A DNA stretch of 64,000 nucleotides from Fusarium oxysporum f. sp. lycopersici 4287 (GCF_000149955.1 NC_030992.1:734987-798986), one strand, 5' to 3'. Shown: positions 13,707 to 24,168, numbered from the stretch's first letter. The notes: generated by a model from the sequence alone, not told the origin. Program-made: numbers and translations.

Positions 13707-14699
13707 TTAGGGAAATGCATGGGTAAAGGTTGGTTATGCTGGAATGAACCTCAATGTCTCTCCTCTTAATACATTTGACGGGTAGCCTATGACCTCGAAA
13801 GTTTCAGTCCTGAGATCAACCTAAAAGTGCTTATTTGCTACAATAGCATACATTGCAGAAGCTTAGACTGAAGATCCCCAACAAACTGTATGGAAACTGA
13901 CGTAACCATGGACAAAGAAAGGTAGGTTATAAAACACTGTTTCCTTCAACAAGCACAAGTTTGTAACGAGACAAGTTGCCTCGCCATGGAGGTGGCAAAC
14001 GAGGGAGAAAGACCTATATAAGCATTTCAATGACCACTCAACAGCAGGTCGACCATAAAGGGTGTGTTGTCGATGCAAGCGAGCACACGACTGGCTTCTG
14101 CTTCTACCACCCAGCCTATTAGGCTTCAGAGAGTGATTGTTGGACTTCTACGCCAGTTACCTCTAATACTTAATAATTATGTATGCATCGACATCGTTGT
14201 ATATGCTGAGAAGCTGGATACACCAGATGGAGAAGACGACAACTTATTAAGAAACATTACTGATAATAACATATGATGAATACTTCACGATAGTCCTAGA
14301 TTCCTATATGTAGCTTAATTAAAAAGAAGAATTAGAACGCCTAACATGCTTGCCTTGATCATGTGAGAACGATGAGTCTCCATGCCAATAATGAAGAGCC
14401 TCTTAGTATCCCAGACTGGCACAGCTATTCTTCACTCGCCGTCTATTTCTTTCGGCAACGCACCTTTAGCCAAGTCAATCCCAAACAGGATCCCATGCTT
14501 AATGATCACTAGTATACTCAATACACTCCCTCGTAACCCTTGTCTTCCCCGAAACAGCAGTTCCATCAACCCCAACCAAATTCTCACTCAACCAACATAG
14601 CTCCAGTCTTACACGGCGCCTTCTATGCCTTCCCTATCCAGCCCAACTCATTGATATATCGCCACAAAATCCCATTTCCAGGAATCCCTCCTTGTCAGC
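13707..14699. other. Intergenic; possible decayed NLR repeat segment
   Basis: No intact gene. On the minus strand just past the NB-ARC stop codon (about 14620-14690), another frame reads ILWRYINELGWIGKA. This resembles the segment that joins NB-ARC to the first TPR in related proteins. It is broken by stops and I treat it as a possible remnant. Confidence 0.35.
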
Positions 14700-16150
14700 T
14701 CATGGTGCTTTCCCGGTTTTGAGGTGAGTCTTATGGGGATAAGTGCTGGCGACAATGTTGACTGCCACTCCAGCAAAGTACTCTTCTCCCTTCCTTGGAA
14801 CCCCTTTGCTACTTCCATTATTCGCAAACCGTCTCTTAATGCACGCTCCCAATCTACGAGAGTCTTTATTCGCTTTTTTCGCATGCCCGTCCAATATGCT
14901 TGCATTTCGTAGCTTGTAACGTATGGCATCTTTGACGAGCTTGTGTATCTCATAAATGCGTTCATTATTGCCGAGATGGTGCTCTATTAGGAAGGAGAAG
15001 TTCTTGAGTCGACGTATTGCTTCTCTCTTCTTACTCTCAAACATGTCTTCCATCGGCTTTGTTTCTCCATGCGCAGCAGCAGCATCCAATAACCGCTCAG
15101 TAATCTCCTGTTTATCCATGTAGGCAAGGATGTGTAGAATTTTGTATGCCAACTCGTTCTCTTGGCGAATGAGATGAACCGAAGAACTCCAAGTCTCAAG
15201 AATGCTGTTGGAACTGTTGTGTAACCTATATCTGTCGAACTCGGGTTCTTTCGAGATGCGCCAACGTGTTTCCTCTTCTTTCAAGTCATTAAGATACTGG
15301 CTGACGGACGTCTCTGTTCTTCGCATGTATGCCCCAGCTTGCGAAATAGCAAGCGGCAGAAACCGTAGCTCTTCAAGTAACAGAGTAGCATCATCTGGCT
15401 CATCATCACCTATTGATTGAGGCATTGTCGACTCAAGAAGTGCCTTGCTTTCATCAAAAGTCATCCTTGAGACAGCTACACCTCTCCATACGCCTACAAG
15501 ACTCCCAACAATTGCTTCGTCACGGCTGATCCACAAAATAGTGCCATTTGGGCCTTTCGGGATGTAATTTATCATCTTGCTGGTGTTTCTTGCTGCTAAA
15601 CCGACGCCAAGTAAAGACAAGTCGTCGGCATTGTCGATGATAAGTAGCCATCTAGGTAACGATTCAATTCTATGTCGGACGTTTTGTAGAAGCTCAGGCA
15701 CAGAACCTTGAGCGTTCATGCCCAGAACGCTTGCAATTGAGCCATAATCTTGTGCAAAGGTCGCCTCGCTATTTGCATGAACCCAAAAGACGGAGCTTTG
15801 TCTTTTACTGTATCGACTATATGCGAAATCCAGAGCGATTTGCGTCTTGCTGTCAATTTGATGTGAGTGACGTTCTTGTGACAATCTCAGTAGGCTTACC
15901 CAGATCCTTCGAGGCCCCAAAGAGCGGCGCTTCGAAAGTCGTCGGAATTCTTTGGTAGAAGTTCCTCAAGTTTGGATAATATTTCAGGCCGCGTAACAAA
16001 ATCTTCATGTTTCTCATAGGGAAACAGAAAGAACGGCCTCGGCTCAAAACGTTGATTGAAGTTGAAGGTTTGGTGAGCGTTGCCTGTAGCACTGATCCCT
16101 GTCACAACGTTGCTCCCGTAGACAGGGTCGTCAAATCTTGGGCCAGCCAT
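14700..16150 (-). CDS. Short NB-ARC NLR with N-terminal amyloid-like motif
   Basis: Exons 16150-15900 and 15849-14700 with a 50-bp intron give 466 aa. The intron interrupts Walker A exactly (GLEGSG|KT, residues 79-86). Walker B is LLIIDNADD at 152-160, a GLPL-like LRFLPLAISQAGAYM follows, and an MHD-like IHKLV lies in the winged-helix part. Relatives usually continue into TPR repeats for several hundred residues. This one stops soon after the YFAGVAVNIVAS segment, so it is C-terminally short, probably truncated. Residues 14-31 (NVVTGISATGNAHQTFNF) form a G/N/Q-rich motif before the NTPase, like the amyloid motifs that let NLRs nucleate a partner. A similar motif ends the divergent neighbour at 16453-17646. 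Confidence 0.82.
16058..16111 (-). other. N-terminal amyloid-like signalling motif of the NB-ARC protein
   Basis: Codons 14-31 read N-V-V-T-G-x4-G-x3-Q-x3-F. The same spacing, one residue shorter, occurs at the C-terminus of the adjacent phosphorylase-like protein. Identical positions are N14, T17, G18, G23, Q27 and F31. The match is by eye only. Confidence 0.6.
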
Positions 16151-16452
16151 TTTTTTCAGTATAAGATGATGTCTGAGATGATCAAGATGTTTTTACTGCA
16201 AGATATCGTGAGACAAATTCGCGTGTCGAGTTCCATATCCCTCAAGGACGATCAGATCAGGTCGTGGCCAATCGACGTGATCACCTTGCCGCCCAAGGCC
16301 CTGGTCAGGATCCGTAAATCGAGCCTGGATGAAACACTATCATGCTTCTCGATCTTGTCCATTTCGCAGGCGCTTAAGGCTTCTTTTCTCCTCAACTCGA
16401 CAGAAACCCTGTACTTTTTTTTCGGTATGCAAATCCGTGGTTGTGAGATCCA
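16151..16452. promoter_or_regulatory. Shared divergent promoter region of the NLR/effector pair
   Basis: Only 302 bp separate the start codons of the NB-ARC gene (minus) and the phosphorylase-like gene (plus), so the promoters must overlap or be shared. Co-expression would fit a receptor/effector pair. I did not identify specific factor sites. Confidence 0.6.
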
Positions 16453-17646
16453 ATGATCGCTCCACCAAAAAGCCGCAATGACTTCCTAATTGGCATCATC
16501 TGTGCCCTTCCTCTTGAGTATGAGGCAGTTGGCCATGTTGTCGACGAGTTTTGGGAAATCAAGCTTGGGAGAGCGGTCGGCGACACAAACTCATACTCAT
16601 TCGGCCGCATCGGAGATGACAATATTGTTCTTGTCATGTCAGGCATGGGTAAGGCCAATGCTGCGAGTACGGCAGCGAGCCTTCACATCAGCTTTCCGAA
16701 CCTCGAACTTGTTCTGGTAACTGGGATCTGCGGTGGTGTTCCGACGTCTGATTCGAGTGCGGAACTTTTGCTGGGCGATGTTGTAATCAGCAAGGCTGTC
16801 GTTGAGTACGACCTTTTCCCAGGCAAACTTAGGAGCAAAAGCACCATCGATGATCGGTTAGCAAGACCGACGAGACATGTACGCAGTTTCGTTGCTCGTT
16901 TCGAGACAAACAGACTCCGCGACGCGCTTGAAGACAGGTCAGCTCTCATCTTGGAAGAGCTTCAATCACGAGCCGGGGTGGAGGGCCAGGATTCGATCTA
17001 TCAATATCCTGGGGCAGACAAGGACTGTCTATTTATTCCCTCATATCGACACAGGCACCAATCGGACTGTGATATTTGCACATCTGACTCTAAAGAGGTG
17101 TGCGACGCAAGTCGCAAGATTTCGTGCTCCGAGCTTGGATGTGATGAGGAACAGCTTCTTGCCCGAAAGCGTCTCGACCAGAATCGTAAACTCCAGAAGG
17201 ATGGTCGCGAGAAAGAGGCTCAAGCCCCATTCGTGTTTGTTGGCCATTTCGGTTCGGGAGACACTGTCCTCAAATCAGGCGAAGAACGCGATAGGCTTGC
17301 ACGAGCTCATGATATCATCGCATTTGAGATGGAGGGTGCTGGCGTCTGGGAAGAGATACCGTGTATTATCGTTAAGGGCGTATGTGACTACGCCGATAGC
17401 CATAAGAACAAGGGATGGCAGAACTTTGCGGCTGCAACGGCGGCAGCGGTGACGAAGGCTCTCATTGAAGAGTATCCCAAGACTGATAAACCCAGAAAGC
17501 AAATTGATGATAGCAGCAGAGCTGAGAGCGAGGAAAGTAGTGAAGTGGGCAGGGATGCGCCAGTATTTTATGCCGATGTGTCAAAGTGCAATATTTTCAC
17601 TGGATTTCATTCAAGTGGTGGAACGCAGGTTATCAAATTTGGATGA
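16453..17646 (+). CDS. PNP/UDP-phosphorylase-like protein with C-terminal amyloid-like motif
   Basis: A single exon of 397 aa. Residues about 10-345 are a nucleoside phosphorylase fold (PNP_UDP type): IGIICALPLEYEAV at the N-terminus, MSGMGKANAA, VTGICGGVP, FEMEGAGVWEE near 290-300, and GVCDYADSHKNKGW near 310-323. An acidic/serine linker (about 350-368) follows, then residues 380-396, NIFTGFHSSGGTQVIKF, end the protein. PNP_UDP domains are known in fungi as N-terminal domains of NLRs and as predicted NLR effectors. The tail resembles the N-terminal motif of the divergently transcribed NB-ARC protein. I infer that it is a free effector recruited by that NLR. Whether it acts on nucleosides/NAD-like substrates or by another route cannot be told from sequence. 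Confidence 0.85.
   Translation: MIAPPKSRNDFLIGIICALPLEYEAVGHVVDEFWEIKLGRAVGDTNSYSFGRIGDDNIVLVMSGMGKANAASTAASLHISFPNLELVLVTGICGGVPTSDSSAELLLGDVVISKAVVEYDLFPGKLRSKSTIDDRLARPTRHVRSFVARFETNRLRDALEDRSALILEELQSRAGVEGQDSIYQYPGADKDCLFIPSYRHRHQSDCDICTSDSKEVCDASRKISCSELGCDEEQLLARKRLDQNRKLQKDGREKEAQAPFVFVGHFGSGDTVLKSGEERDRLARAHDIIAFEMEGAGVWEEIPCIIVKGVCDYADSHKNKGWQNFAAATAAAVTKALIEEYPKTDKPRKQIDDSSRAESEESSEVGRDAPVFYADVSKCNIFTGFHSSGGTQVIKFG
17590..17640 (+). other. C-terminal amyloid-like signalling motif of the effector candidate
   Basis: Codons 380-396, N-I-F-T-G-x4-G-x2-Q-x3-F, lie one residue from the C-terminus after a disordered linker. They share six identical positions with residues 14-31 of the neighbouring NB-ARC protein. 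Confidence 0.6.
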
Positions 17647-17843
17647 AGGTGAAGGTCTAGGAAACAGTGGAAAGAGGGGGAATGGGAGGCACGGTTGATT
17701 CACCACATGATGTCACAGTAGGCAAGGACTCAAGATGTAAGAATGAGTAATGATACTCAAAACGCTTCATAGGATTCATAACTATATATATAAGTGCCAT
17801 TTATGACACAGCTAAACCATTTCATATTTTGTATCCGATTCAT

Positions 17844-19642
17844 TTAAGCTTCCTGCTTTCGCTGGTGCTCGAGCTCAATGCCAGTGGCGTGGCTCTCCTC
17901 AGCATATCGCTGCTTCTCGTCACGAGCCTGATCAAGCTCCTCGGCGTTCTTGTTACCGTGAAGACCGATCTTGTACCAGGGAAGCTCGAAGAGCTCATCC
18001 ATGCTCTCGAGGCTTCGTCCACTGGTCTCAGGAACGGAGAACCAGACCCAGACACCACCGACGAAGGTAACAGCGGCAAAGCACCAGAAGGTTCCCTTGG
18101 GGGAGATACCGCCCTCAGAAACAGACAGAAGCATGTTGGGGACAGCGCGAGAGTTTCCGTACTGGTTGGCGAAGTGAAGAGTCATAGCCCAAGATGTAGC
18201 GAGGGCACGAATGCGCAGAGGGAACAGTTCGGCGGTCAGGAGGTACTGCATAGAGTTCCAGCCGAGAGCCCAACCGAAACCAGAGACGTAGATCATGGCA
18301 ATGGCGCCGCGAGAAGCACCCTTGTCGCTCTCGGGGGAGAACAAAGTCCTCGACGACACCGAGCTGGGGAATCTTGGTGAGGGAAGGCAGCGACGTAGAT
18401 CATGGCCAATGATCTGAAAGAGTAATACCGAATGAGAAGAAGCGCGCTTTTCGGCCTGATGACTATCGACGAGAGCAAGAGAGCCGCAAGAGTAACAAGC
18501 CGCGAATGAAGCTTGACCGATAACCGAAGACAGCGGTGACGAGAAGACCTTCCTGCTTTGCCAACAATGCCCATGATCTTGAACAGATCGGGAGCATAAA
18601 GGGTGATGGAACCAGCGCCGGACCACTGAGAGAGGACCTGAACCATAGAGGACATGTAGAGACGGTACAAGTTGCTAGGAACAAGGATCAACTCCTTGAC
18701 CTTGCCAAGGAAGCCAACACCCTTGGTAGCCTCGAGCTCATGGTCAAGAGCAGCCTGGATCTCGGTGATCTGGTGGACGATGTACTCTCCGTCAGCGGGC
18801 TGCTGTCGGAGACGGCCAAGCACACGGGCGGCTTCGTCGGGGCGGCCTTCCTTGACGAGATAGCGGGGAGACTCGGACTGGAAGAAGCTGAGGATGAAGA
18901 TGATGCCGGACATCATGATGTGAAGACTGGTGGGGACGAGCCATTGGTTGTGAGAGTCGTCGGGGAGGTTGAGATGGCAGCCGTAATTTGTGAAGTAAGC
19001 GAGAACGATACCGATGTAGACAGCACCCTGATCTGTTAGATGATGTATATGTAAAGGGTGAGCGGAGTAAACTTACAGTGAACATGCAAGAGCAGAGACC
19101 TCGAACAGCAGCGGGGGCAATCTCAGCGATGTAGACAGGTCCAACGACAGGAGTCTGACCGACACCAAGACCACAGATGAAGCGACCAGCATAGATAGCA
19201 CCAAGGTTTCCGTTGACACCACCGATCATGAAGATAACAATACCAACAGCCCAAAGTGTGCAAAGAACACGAGTAGCCCAGATACGACCAATACGATCAC
19301 AGATCAAGAAAGCACTACACCAGTCAGCACCCAAATTCCCCATCATTAGCAAGGGACGACTTACATCAGAGCACCACCAACAGAACCGATTTGAACCATA
19401 GCAGAGACATTGGCCTTGATATTAGCCTGCTCAACGGAAGAATAAGAATCATAATGAATAGTCTCCTGGAAGTCCTTGCTGTTGAACGATCCAGAAATGA
19501 GACCCTCGTCAATACCTCGCGCAGCACCGAGCAGAGCAAACGACACAACGGCAAACCAAAGACGCCAGTTGAAAGCGCCCGCTGGTTCGCCCAGGTCCTT
19601 CAGCTTGAAGATGTTGACGGGTTTCTTGACGCCTCCAGCCAT
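17844..19642 (-). CDS. MFS sugar porter (hexose-type), frame disrupted by apparent insertions
   Basis: Exons 19642-19365, 19314-19077 and 19027-17844, with introns of 50 and 49 bp. Sugar-porter signatures are present in order: GIDEGLISGSFNS in TM1, DRIGRIWATR, GPVYIAEIAPAAVRG, SESPRYLVKEGR, LTAELFPLRIRA and VPETSGRSLESMDELF. The expected length is about 550 aa with 12 membrane segments, at the plasma membrane. Between about 18330 and 18570 the frame is scrambled: conserved pieces (KQEGLLVTAVFG, SLAMIYVAAF, PESDKGASRG) sit in different frames, as if a dozen or more single bases were inserted. Flanking code is pristine, so I read this as poor sequence rather than a pseudogene. The substrate cannot be fixed; hexose transport is the family default. 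Confidence 0.85.
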
Positions 19643-21026
19643 GATGAAGTTGCCCTTGGTCCTTAGGTAAGAGATATAAGGGTAAAAAAGAAAGATGGAC
19701 AGAAGTGCCTGGGTTAGAAAAAGGGAGAGACAAGAGGAATCCGGGGATCCTTTTATACAAATTGCAATACTGGTTTCCCCACGAGATTTGCAAGTTGATC
19801 TGGTTCACCCCGCTCTTCTCTCCGGACTTCGTTACACCGAACCCAACACTAAACTTCTTTCCCCAACCCTCAAATAAACAACATGATGATCCCTCCGTTC
19901 ACTAACCATCCTCGAAAATGTCATCCAATAGCGGAGTCTCCATCGTTTTGGGCACTAGAACGTTACAGCGGCCCGTGGAGAAACCTCTCACCAGGAAAAA
20001 GAAATATGGGGGGGTCTGCAAAGGCCGTTAGCCCTCTTCTTTTGTTCGCGAGGTCCCCCCCCCCCCCCCCCCTCACGTTCAGAAAAGGGAAAGTCTGACA
20101 TCAATTATCACGGCAATGGCTTTTTCAGTTGTTACTATGTTAGGGCGCGTGGGATGCCCAGCCGCTACCGGCAAGTTTACCACGTTTTTCGCCAAGGGCC
20201 AAGGTTTTGCCAATGCAAATCGTCCCGGCTGGGCAGTGACTTCGATTGGAGGCGGGAATAGCAGAGAGCTCTTGTTCCCCAATACCAAGAGAATTCTTCA
20301 ACTACATCAACGACTCAGTGGATGGTTCTGTCAAAATAACTGCCGTTGCATTGGAAACTTTTAGTGACATTGCTTAAAGAATGGGCCAGGTCCAGAATCT
20401 CTCCGCAATCATGCCACGGCCACGGAGAAAGCAGAGACGATCACTCCGCATTCCCCCGCAGGTTTTGCATCTCACTGTGAGATCTTCAGAATAAGCATAC
20501 AAACAAAGTGTAAAGTTTAGCTTAAAGCAAATAAAGCTAGAGGCCGGGCCACCCCTGAGACTCAGGGATCATCCAGTTCTGGGTTGTCTTTAGTAAAAGA
20601 TTCGGACCGGTTCTTTTTCTACGACCGATAGACTCCACTGGCAAGGAGCATATTCCTCTATTCAGACTCGTTCGTGTGGGTTGGGCGGTTGTTGGTCGAG
20701 TAATTGGTCGAGTCAGGATGACATTAACTGCATTCTAGATGGCCGGAGCGATACCCACTACCTCCAGGCTGCCAGATAAACTACCTGAATACCCCAGGAG
20801 CCCCGTCTAATACGGTGAGCAGACCCCAGAACTTATCCTCGCTTGCAATGTCAGCTCGTCTCGTCTTTCGCTTCGCCTTCCCCAATATGGCTATGCGGAG
20901 GCGATATGGACCTCAACTGCCCCATGAGGATTTGGAGCTGCTGATGATAAAGAATTTGCGTGATGCGGAGATGACACGATGCCAAGGTGAATAATTGGGG
21001 ATTTCTTTTTTCTTGATGGATTGTTC
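19643..21026. other. Intergenic region with an 18-C homopolymer
   Basis: Upstream of the sugar porter; no supported gene. The pyrimidine-rich part at 19680-19900 probably includes its promoter and 5' UTR. Open frames at 19883-20364 have no recognisable domain. Confidence 0.5.
20055..20072. repeat. Poly-C tract, 18 bases
   Basis: An uninterrupted run of 18 C in an otherwise ordinary intergenic sequence. Length calls in such a run are unreliable. Confidence 0.9.
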
Positions 21027-22580
21027 TTACGTCCAGTATCGACCCCAGATCTTGTACTCATCTCGTGAACCACGGAACTGAAACTGCACCTCCGTAATGT
21101 CTTGGAAACCCTCCTTCATCTGTGGCGGTTTGAACCTGCTCGCGAAACCTGTAAATGCCATCTTGGGTAAGATCTGTCTTGACTCAGGATTCAATGTCGT
21201 GTTTAGCGCCCGCACAGCGTTGTTGTGTTCACAGACTTGGAGAGGAGTTTTGAACCACACACAACGGATAGAGATGCCGAATTTCTTGGCAAGCTCTACC
21301 CAAATAGTCCTGGTCTCTGGATCGGCATTGGTATTATCTGCAAAGGGACCAGGTTAGCGCGCCAGGATGGGGTAGTGGTGTGGGAATGGGGTAGCCCTGG
21401 GGTAGCAAAATTTGGAGAAAAACGCACCTATGGCAATGGGCTTACCCGCTTGGAGATGCTCCCTCGCTGCCTGCACGCACTTGTCGCGTGTCTTGAGCTG
21501 GTCCTGGTTGATGCGCTCGTACCCCAGAGGCTTGAGGGATTTCCAGTAAAACGTGGATTTGCCAGCCCCGGGTGGCCCACAGAATAAGATGATGTCCTTG
21601 TCGTTAGTCCTGTCAAAGGTCACCACGGAGTTCCCCGATTCAGCATCGTCGACGAAGGGATGCTCGGACAAGTCGAATTCACGAGCGAAACTCCGAGGCT
21701 TATGGCCGAGAAAGAACTCCTCCGGCGTCTGATACTGGATTCCGACGTTGTGGGCAAAGTTTCTGTCCGAACAGCTAAAGTCTTTAGCTGCGGCCGCAAC
21801 TCCGTCTGGACCTTTCCCCAACGTTGCTGTGCGACCCCCTGCATCGCCGACAAATACGCTGTTCCCCAGATCTATCTCGGATTCCGAGATGTCGTAGTCG
21901 TCGCAGAGTTCCTTCCACATGCCTGTTCTCGGTTTTCGATATATATCATGCTCGGTCGCCGCGTAGACGCATGTCGGAAGGTTCAAACTATTGAGGACGG
22001 CGCTGCATTTCTGTTTAAATTCGGTAACTCGTTTCTGCGCATTGGCTTTTGGTGCTTTGGACTTGGGGTCGAAGTGTAGCGTTAACCCTGCCTGGTTCGA
22101 TAAGATGACGACTCGATATCCATCTTGATACAGCTCTCGAAGTTTGGCGGGGACCGAGATGTCCCACCATTTCCAATCTGTCCCGCTACCTGCATGTTTC
22201 TTGCCTGAGGCTGTCGAGATGAGTGTCGAGTCAAGATCAAAAGCAGCTATCTTCCTCCTCTTTATTGTTTCATCTTCCTTGACACCATCGAATCGGCCGA
22301 CCAGGAGAGTCGCAGGGGTATCGTCGTTAGGACTTCGCTCAGACCAGACAGTAGGATCCTTTAGGTTTTTGCGATGCTGGAGTAAAGAAGTTTGCTACAG
22401 CGGTCTCTAGGTAGGTCATGTTAGCTAGTCATCCAACGATAGCATGCTGCGGCATGGAAATAACGCTGCTTCTGGGATTGCGCACTCACTGGTTGTGCCG
22501 CTTTGAAGTTTGCGCTTGAGGGGCGGCGGAGAAACAGGAGCATCAGAGGCTTTGCGCTTGGGTAGGTTGCTTGAAGGCAT
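21027..22580 (-). CDS. PNKP: Polynucleotide kinase 3'-phosphatase (DNA-end repair)
   Basis: Exons 22580-22490, 22406-21428 and 21337-21027 (introns 83 and 90 bp) give about 459 aa once one extra base is discounted. The N-terminus is basic (LPKRK, PPPLKRK; a likely nuclear signal), followed by ANFFTP. The HAD-type 3'-phosphatase has the DxDxT motif in AFDLDSTLIS and a later ILSNQAG. The kinase has Walker A GPPGAGKSTF and an INQDQLKTRDKC segment. The enzyme restores 5'-phosphate/3'-OH ends at DNA breaks. Near 22360-22370 (runs TTT and TTTTT on the plus strand) the frame slips by +1: both exon junctions demand SQKP before it and DPTVWSER after it, but the written sequence runs into a stop. Sequencing error is likeliest. 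Confidence 0.88.
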
Positions 22581-23330
22581 TTTGGCGCTGGCCAAAGCGG
22601 TTGCATCTGGTCGTGTTGTGATATGTCGTTGTTGTTGTTGAGGGACATTGAAATGCCGAGGCGTTAGTCGGGTTCAGCAGCCAACCACGCAAGCCACGCC
22701 AAGCCAGCTAAATGCAAGCACTTAACCTACAGTCTTGCAGTTGACACGGAAAATCAGAACAAATACTCGCAATTTCGGATAACTGAAGTTAAAAATGTAT
22801 ACAATAAATTTATTTCACTATGATTTTCACAGTTTTGAAGCTTCTGCACTCCTTATCCGTTCGGTGATGCATCATATCTTGTTAAATGAAACGGTTGGAC
22901 CCTGAATTTAGACGCGCAAATAGCTTGGATTTAGTGCTAACGCGTGAAGAGTCGCGAAGTCACGTGCCCTCGAGCAAAGTTAAGCTTGAGCTTCAAGCTC
23001 TGGTGGGGTATCTTGAATGCAACATTCATCAACAGTCAAAGTTACATTCCGCCTGAACACATCACATGGCATCATCTCAGTAACATACTAGCCTTAGTAT
23101 AATACTTGGAACAGAACACACAGCAACCGTTTGAACCTGACGAACCAACTGGCGTCAATTGACAAGTAGTCAAAGACATACCCCCTCACCCGCTTCGTGG
23201 ACCAACTTGTCTCTGAAGCATCAACCTCTAACCACGATCATCGTCGCAATACCAACATAAACTAAGAAGACAACACAAAAATCATATTCAATACAATTGG
23301 CGACAAAAGTCTTTCTTCGCTCCCGCCAAA
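22581..23330. promoter_or_regulatory. Divergent intergenic region PNKP / Med18
   Basis: Separates the divergent PNKP and Med18 genes and should contain both promoters. No coding sequence or RNA gene is recognised. Confidence 0.5.
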
Positions 23331-24168
23331 ATGCACGAGATCTTCCTCACAGCCCTCATCGAGGACAAAGACTTCACCTCGGCATGTGCCGTCCTAGGCG
23401 GTCTCACGAACATGGACCCATGGGAATCAATTCAGCGCGTTCTCTACTTTCAAGGTCCCCAGCGTCCCATGGGCNNNNNNNNNNNNNNNNNNNNNNNNNN
23501 NNNNNNNNNNNNNNNNNNNNNNNNNNNNNNNNNNNNNNNNNNNNNNNNNNNNNNNNNNNNNNNNNNNNNNNNNNCGCCGATGGATCTTGATGCGACACAG
23601 GGTATCTTGAGGTGGACGGATTTTCCTGATCCGCCGCGTGGACAGCCTTTGCTTACCCAGCGCAAGAAGGTTGAGCTTTGGGATCAGAAGAAATTACCTT
23701 CAATCATGCGCGACAACACCACACGTAAGAAGACTCGCCCGCTTGGCTCAATTAACACTGACATAGCCCAGATTCAAGACGGAAACAATTGAAGAGGTCT
23801 ACCGCTTCTACAGAGATGACATCGAGTTCTGTCTAACACGCCACTACTTCCTCCAACCTCTAGAACACTACACCCCCATGGAAACAAAACAGCAAGCAAC
23901 CATCCCAATGGGCAGTCTACCGCCTTGGGAGTCTCTCACTCCAGTGGATCAGCAGAAACGATGGTTTCTCCAGGTCAAGGCACATGTTGTCCAGGATAAC
24001 AAACCGGACGAGATTCGCAAGGCTCAAGATCAACTACTAGCTGTGCGAAGAGAGCTTGATGGAGTTTTCGAGTTCCGGGGTATTGATCGCAAGGTTCACG
24101 ATACCAGGGTTATGCAACAGATGCAGGGGGTTCAGCAGTTGCCGCAGAAGTTTACGGTTGGGAAGTAG
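23331..24168 (+). CDS. med18: Mediator complex subunit 18 (head module)
   Basis: Exon 1 runs from 23331 to about 23724 and contains a 100-N gap; exon 2 runs 23772-24168, with a 47-bp intron between. The start MHEIFLTALIEDKDFTSA, the LRWTDFPDPPRG segment, and the later EEVYRFYRDDIEFCLTRHY and FEFRGIDRKVHDTRV blocks are those of fungal Med18/Srb5, the Mediator head subunit that contacts RNA polymerase II. The intron phases disagree by one base: exon 1 ends ACAC and exon 2 must start A-TTC-AAG. One base appears to be missing just before the donor. The gap removes an internal stretch of unknown length, since 100 N is a conventional filler. Confidence 0.85.
23475..23574. other. Assembly gap (100 N) inside med18
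   Basis: Exactly 100 N, the usual placeholder for a gap of unknown size. Apparent frame continuity across it means nothing. Confidence 0.99.

Noticed and set aside
16007..16456. 149-codon plus-strand frame before the phosphorylase-like gene
   Set aside because: It overlaps NB-ARC exon 1 antisense and has no recognisable content. The ATG at 16453 starts the PNP fold directly.
16058..17640. Naming the shared motif as the HET-s, sigma or PP family
   Set aside because: The general layout fits, but I could not match the residues to one named family without an alignment.
17829..19039. Plus-strand frames of 183 and 167 codons
   Set aside because: Antisense to the MFS gene, which has clear sugar-porter motifs on the minus strand.
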